From: an uncultured Actinoplanes sp.
GTDB taxonomy: Bacteria > Actinomycetota > Actinomycetes > Mycobacteriales > Micromonosporaceae
Direction of reading: 5' to 3'
DNA: 42,618 bases
Assembly: GCF_934643405.1 (NCBI RefSeq)
Contig: NZ_CAKUCL010000038.1
Span: forward strand, 1-42,618
Positions 40,778 to 42,618 of this stretch are shown here, in pieces. The position numbers and the translations under genes were made by a program. The notes under the pieces are model-generated. The model searched no databases. It worked only from the letters and a program-made list of their open reading frames with translations, and was not told the DNA's origin. The stretch's first letter is position 1. The number at the start of each line of letters is the position of its first letter.

Positions 40778-41287
40778 ATGCGGGGCAGGCGTTACAACTG
40801 CGGCTGTGGCAAGCGCCGGTACCGCGACGAGCGGTCCGCCCTCGCCGCCGCGGATGCCGACCGTGCCGTCCACGGCGGCGTCGTCGCCGTCTATCGCTGC
40901 CCAGGCGGGCTTGCCTGGCACCTGAGCGCCCACGGGTTCACCCCGGAGGCGCTCAGGTCGACGGGCCGCCGGCTGGCGTACGACCTTCTCGAGCACGCCG
41001 AGGTGGACCTCGATGACTTCCGGGACCGGGTGCTCCGGCTACGGACGCGGCCGGAGGGGCGCCGCTCGGCGCGAGCCGAGCGCTGTGCCGGGCAGATGGC
41101 CGAGCTGGGACTGGTCCGGCGGGCGGCGGCCGACGGCAGCCTGCTCGTGGCGGTGAACCGGCCGGCGCTGCGGCGGGTGGTCCAGATCGGCCTGGACGGC
41201 TACGCCGAGGAGCGCCGGCGGCTCAGCGCGCCCGGAGCGGCGGTGGATACACCGTCCCGTCCTGCAGGTCCAGCAAGTCGAGATTGA
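40778..41287 (+). CDS. Small putative zinc-binding protein of unknown function
   Basis: A 169-residue basic protein. Near the N-terminus Cys8 and Cys10 (NCGCGKRRY) and Cys41 with His48 (YRCPGGLAWHLS) could form one zinc site of C2CH type, resembling small actinobacterial proteins with a C-x-C and a C-P-x-W-H pair. The rest is Arg-rich helical sequence with no recognised domain. ATG 40778 has GGAAGG 4 bases upstream. The 3' end runs 65 bases into the 3' end of the convergent gene at 41223-41585, which is unusually long for two real genes, so its true C-terminus or reality deserves caution. Frame use before 41220 shows normal GC bias. Confidence 0.68.
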   Translation: MRGRRYNCGCGKRRYRDERSALAAADADRAVHGGVVAVYRCPGGLAWHLSAHGFTPEALRSTGRRLAYDLLEHAEVDLDDFRDRVLRLRTRPEGRRSARAERCAGQMAELGLVRRAAADGSLLVAVNRPALRRVVQIGLDGYAEERRRLSAPGAAVDTPSRPAGPASRD

Positions 41288-41585
41288 GCTCGGCGGCCAG
41301 CCGCTCGATCGTCTCCAGCACCACGTCCGGGCAGCTCTCGTCGAGCCGCATCTGGATGTGGTCGGCGGCGGCGTGCAGCGGGGCGTGCGCCCACGGCGAG
41401 CCGGGCGCCGACGCGCGCGGTCCACGGTCGGGATAATCACTGGTCAGGGCGTCATAAAAGGCGACGACACGCGGATCGGCCGGGCGCTGCGGGTGCTCAC
41501 CGCGCGCGCACCGCGCGTTGGCGGCCCGCACGGCGTCCGGCTGGTCCGTGGCGTCCATCGCCCACACCACGAGGTCGAAACTCAC
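41223..41585 (-). CDS. Small conserved-looking protein of unknown function
   Basis: A 120-residue acidic protein starting at GTG 41585 with MSFDLVVWAMD. The order of blocks (SFDLxVW, then PRVVAFYDALTSDYPD, then SPWAHAPL, then ETIERLAAELNLDLLDLQDGTVYPP) resembles a widespread family of small soluble bacterial proteins of unknown function that I know only as hypothetical. No catalytic motif, signal or membrane segment is visible, and the ribosome site is weak. It overlaps the convergent zinc-like gene by 65 bases at their 3' ends. Confidence 0.68.
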   Translation of the reverse strand: MSFDLVVWAMDATDQPDAVRAANARCARGEHPQRPADPRVVAFYDALTSDYPDRGPRASAPGSPWAHAPLHAAADHIQMRLDESCPDVVLETIERLAAELNLDLLDLQDGTVYPPPLRAR

Positions 41586-41707
41586 CGGCGCATGGTGCCA
41601 TCACCCAGGGCGACACGCCGGAACAACCCCGGCGACACGCGGGGGATGCGTCTTGCGCGTCATTAGTCCGCATCGCTAGCGTTGTCCCTGCCGCACGACT
41701 CGCTCGT

Positions 41708-41732
41708 GGGCACGTCTTCGGGTGACGTGCCC
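41708..41732. terminator. Hairpin in leuB upstream region
   Basis: GGGCACGTC (41708-41716) pairs perfectly with GACGTGCCC (41724-41732) around a 7-base loop containing TTCGGG. No T run follows. It could be a terminator or part of a leuB leader. Confidence 0.6.
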
Positions 41733-41794
41733 GCACCGCGTGCCGCGCGGTTGTTCATTATCGGCGGGACCGAGCCACGCGTACTCGTCGCCCT

Positions 41795-41830
41795 CAGCCC
41801 CCGCAACCGTTTGCCGCGGTGCGGGGGCTG
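41795..41830. terminator. Strong hairpin closer to leuB
   Basis: CAGCCCCCGCA (41795-41805) pairs perfectly with TGCGGGGGCTG (41820-41830), an 11-bp stem around a 14-base loop, about 100 bases upstream of leuB. A direct repeat of TTCGCGTTCAT starts at the base after it. It may be a terminator or attenuator; no U tract is present. Confidence 0.6.
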
Positions 41831-41932
41831 TTCGCGTTCATGGTTCGCGTTCATCAGGTGGGACCGCCGTACCGGAGATCGGGATTGCGGGCTACCGTGG
41901 GGCGCTACAGGTCGTGACGTAGGGAGCTGGAC

Positions 41933-42618
41933 GTGAGCAAGGCGCGGATCGCGGTGGTGGCCGGCGACGGCATCGGGACCGAGGTGACCGCGCAGGCTCG
42001 CAAGGTGATCGAGGCCGTTCTTCCCGGCACCGAGTTCCACGACTACGACCTCGGCGCACGCCTCTACAACCGCACCGGCGAGGTGCTGCCGCAGTCGGTC
42101 GAGGACGAGCTGGCCGGCCACGACGCCATCCTGCTCGGCGCCATCGGCGACCCGAGCGTGCCGCCCGGCGTGCTCGAGCGCGGCCTGCTGCTCAAGCTCC
42201 GGTTCGACTTCGACCAGTATGTGAACCTGCGCCCGTCGCGGCTCTGGCCGGGCACCACCAGCCCGCTGGCCGGCGTCAAGCCCGGCGAGATCGACATGGT
42301 CGTGGTCCGCGAGGGCACCGAGGGCCTCTACGTCGGCGCCGGCGGCGTCCTGCACAAGGACACCCCCGCCGAGATCGCCACCGAGGAGAGCCTGAACACC
42401 CGGCACGGCGTCGAGCGGGTCATCCGCGACGCGTTCGCCCGCGCCCAGCGCCGCGACCGCCGCCACCTCACGCTCGTGCACAAGACGAATGTGCTCACCA
42501 AGGCCGGCAGCCTCTGGTCGCGCACCTTCGCGGCCGTCGCCGCCGAGTTCCCCGAGGTCACCACGGAATACCAGCACGTCGACGCGGCCAGCATGTTCCT
42601 GGTCAGCAACCCGCAGCG
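41933..42618 (+). CDS. leuB: 3-isopropylmalate dehydrogenase, 5' part
   Basis: GTG 41933 opens a frame of 228 complete codons that runs off the window end without a stop. AGGGAG lies 6 bases before the GTG. The N-terminal Rossmann-like start (ARIAVVAGDGIGTEV), the DDxx-type block AILLGAIGDPSVPPGVLERGLLLKLR (split), the substrate-binding Arg of NLRPSRLWPG, VVREGTEGLYVG and the HKTNVL motif with Lys identify the isopropylmalate/isocitrate dehydrogenase family; the LERGLLLKLR substrate helix favours LeuB. It oxidatively decarboxylates 3-isopropylmalate in leucine synthesis, consistent with its position after ilvBNC and serA. Confidence 0.95.
   Translation, partial: MSKARIAVVAGDGIGTEVTAQARKVIEAVLPGTEFHDYDLGARLYNRTGEVLPQSVEDELAGHDAILLGAIGDPSVPPGVLERGLLLKLRFDFDQYVNLRPSRLWPGTTSPLAGVKPGEIDMVVVREGTEGLYVGAGGVLHKDTPAEIATEESLNTRHGVERVIRDAFARAQRRDRRHLTLVHKTNVLTKAGSLWSRTFAAVAAEFPEVTTEYQHVDAASMFLVSNPQ

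Larger units (their letters stand above)
41586..41932. other. Spacer upstream of leuB with two strong hairpins and a direct repeat
   Basis: No supported gene. It holds the two hairpins listed separately and a direct repeat TTCGCGTTCAT at 41831-41841 and 41844-41854. An 84-codon open frame (TTG 41682 to TGA 41936) crosses both hairpins and ends in a GTGA overlap with leuB; it contains a short Val/Leu-rich stretch (RVLVAL near 41778) but has no ribosome site or domain, so I do not call it. Confidence 0.6.

Noticed and set aside
41682..41936. 84-codon open frame ending in GTGA with leuB
   Set aside because: Every GTGA start creates a TGA in another frame; there is no ribosome site or domain, and strong hairpins lie within it. 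Its Val/Leu stretch is mentioned as a finding only.

Overview
The window is very GC-rich actinobacterial chromosome. Reading frames show strong third-position G/C bias, GTG and TTG starts are common, and SARP and LacI regulators are present. Gene content and order (gatB, ilvD, ilvB-ilvN-ilvC, serA, leuB, with two composite GGDEF/EAL proteins) suggest Micromonosporaceae, probably Actinoplanes or a close relative. That assignment is inferred from content, not from a database match. No rRNA, tRNA, CRISPR array, transposase or prophage gene was seen.

Layout. (1) 1-918: 3' end of gatB. (2) 919-1778: a gene-free spacer between convergent genes holding two different tandem-repeat arrays. (3) 1779-5124: three minus-strand genes: a membrane metallophosphoesterase, a PQQ-sugar-dehydrogenase-like lipoprotein and a PH-domain membrane protein. 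(4) 5180-6540: an Asp-box beta-propeller gene overlapping by one base a small MoaD/ThiS-like ubiquitin-fold protein. (5) 6680-9301: a membrane PAS-GGDEF-EAL protein whose EAL site looks damaged. (6) 9305-16254: a sugar locus: LacI regulator, divergent promoter with operator-like palindromes, lipoprotein binding protein, two permeases and a GH2 beta-mannosidase. No ABC ATPase is present, as is usual for actinobacterial oligosaccharide importers that share one ATPase. (7) 16319-28577: a secreted oxidative cluster around a SARP regulator: a PKD-domain secreted protein, the SARP, a Tat-exported multicopper oxidase translationally coupled to an unknown membrane-anchored protein, and a 1880-residue animal-type heme peroxidase with RTX repeats and FN3 domains. 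(8) 28632-30876: a decaying gene that was probably one MFS efflux pump fused to carboxypeptidase-regulatory-like repeats. It now carries an internal deletion with frameshift and an in-frame stop. (9) 31082-42618: branched-chain amino-acid and serine genes (ilvD on minus; ilvBNC behind an apparent transcription attenuator; serA; leuB entering the window end), a second, intact-looking GGDEF-EAL protein, and two small unknown proteins.

The most interesting signal is in region 7. The three promoters driving the PKD protein, the multicopper oxidase operon and the giant peroxidase each carry pentamers related to CTCAG repeated on an exact 11-bp register, the arrangement SARP proteins bind. For the oxidase promoter a -10-like box follows the third heptamer by exactly 8 bp. 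This ties the secreted proteins into one predicted SARP regulon, an extracellular copper/heme oxidative system that I do not recognise as described.

Other points of interest: an ilvB leader peptide ending in rare Arg-Val-Leu codons followed by two hairpins and a U-tract terminator; a beta-propeller/ubiquitin-like gene pair with no E1 partner nearby; substitution of the catalytic His in the dehydrogenase-like lipoprotein; and the contrast between a degenerate and an intact EAL domain.
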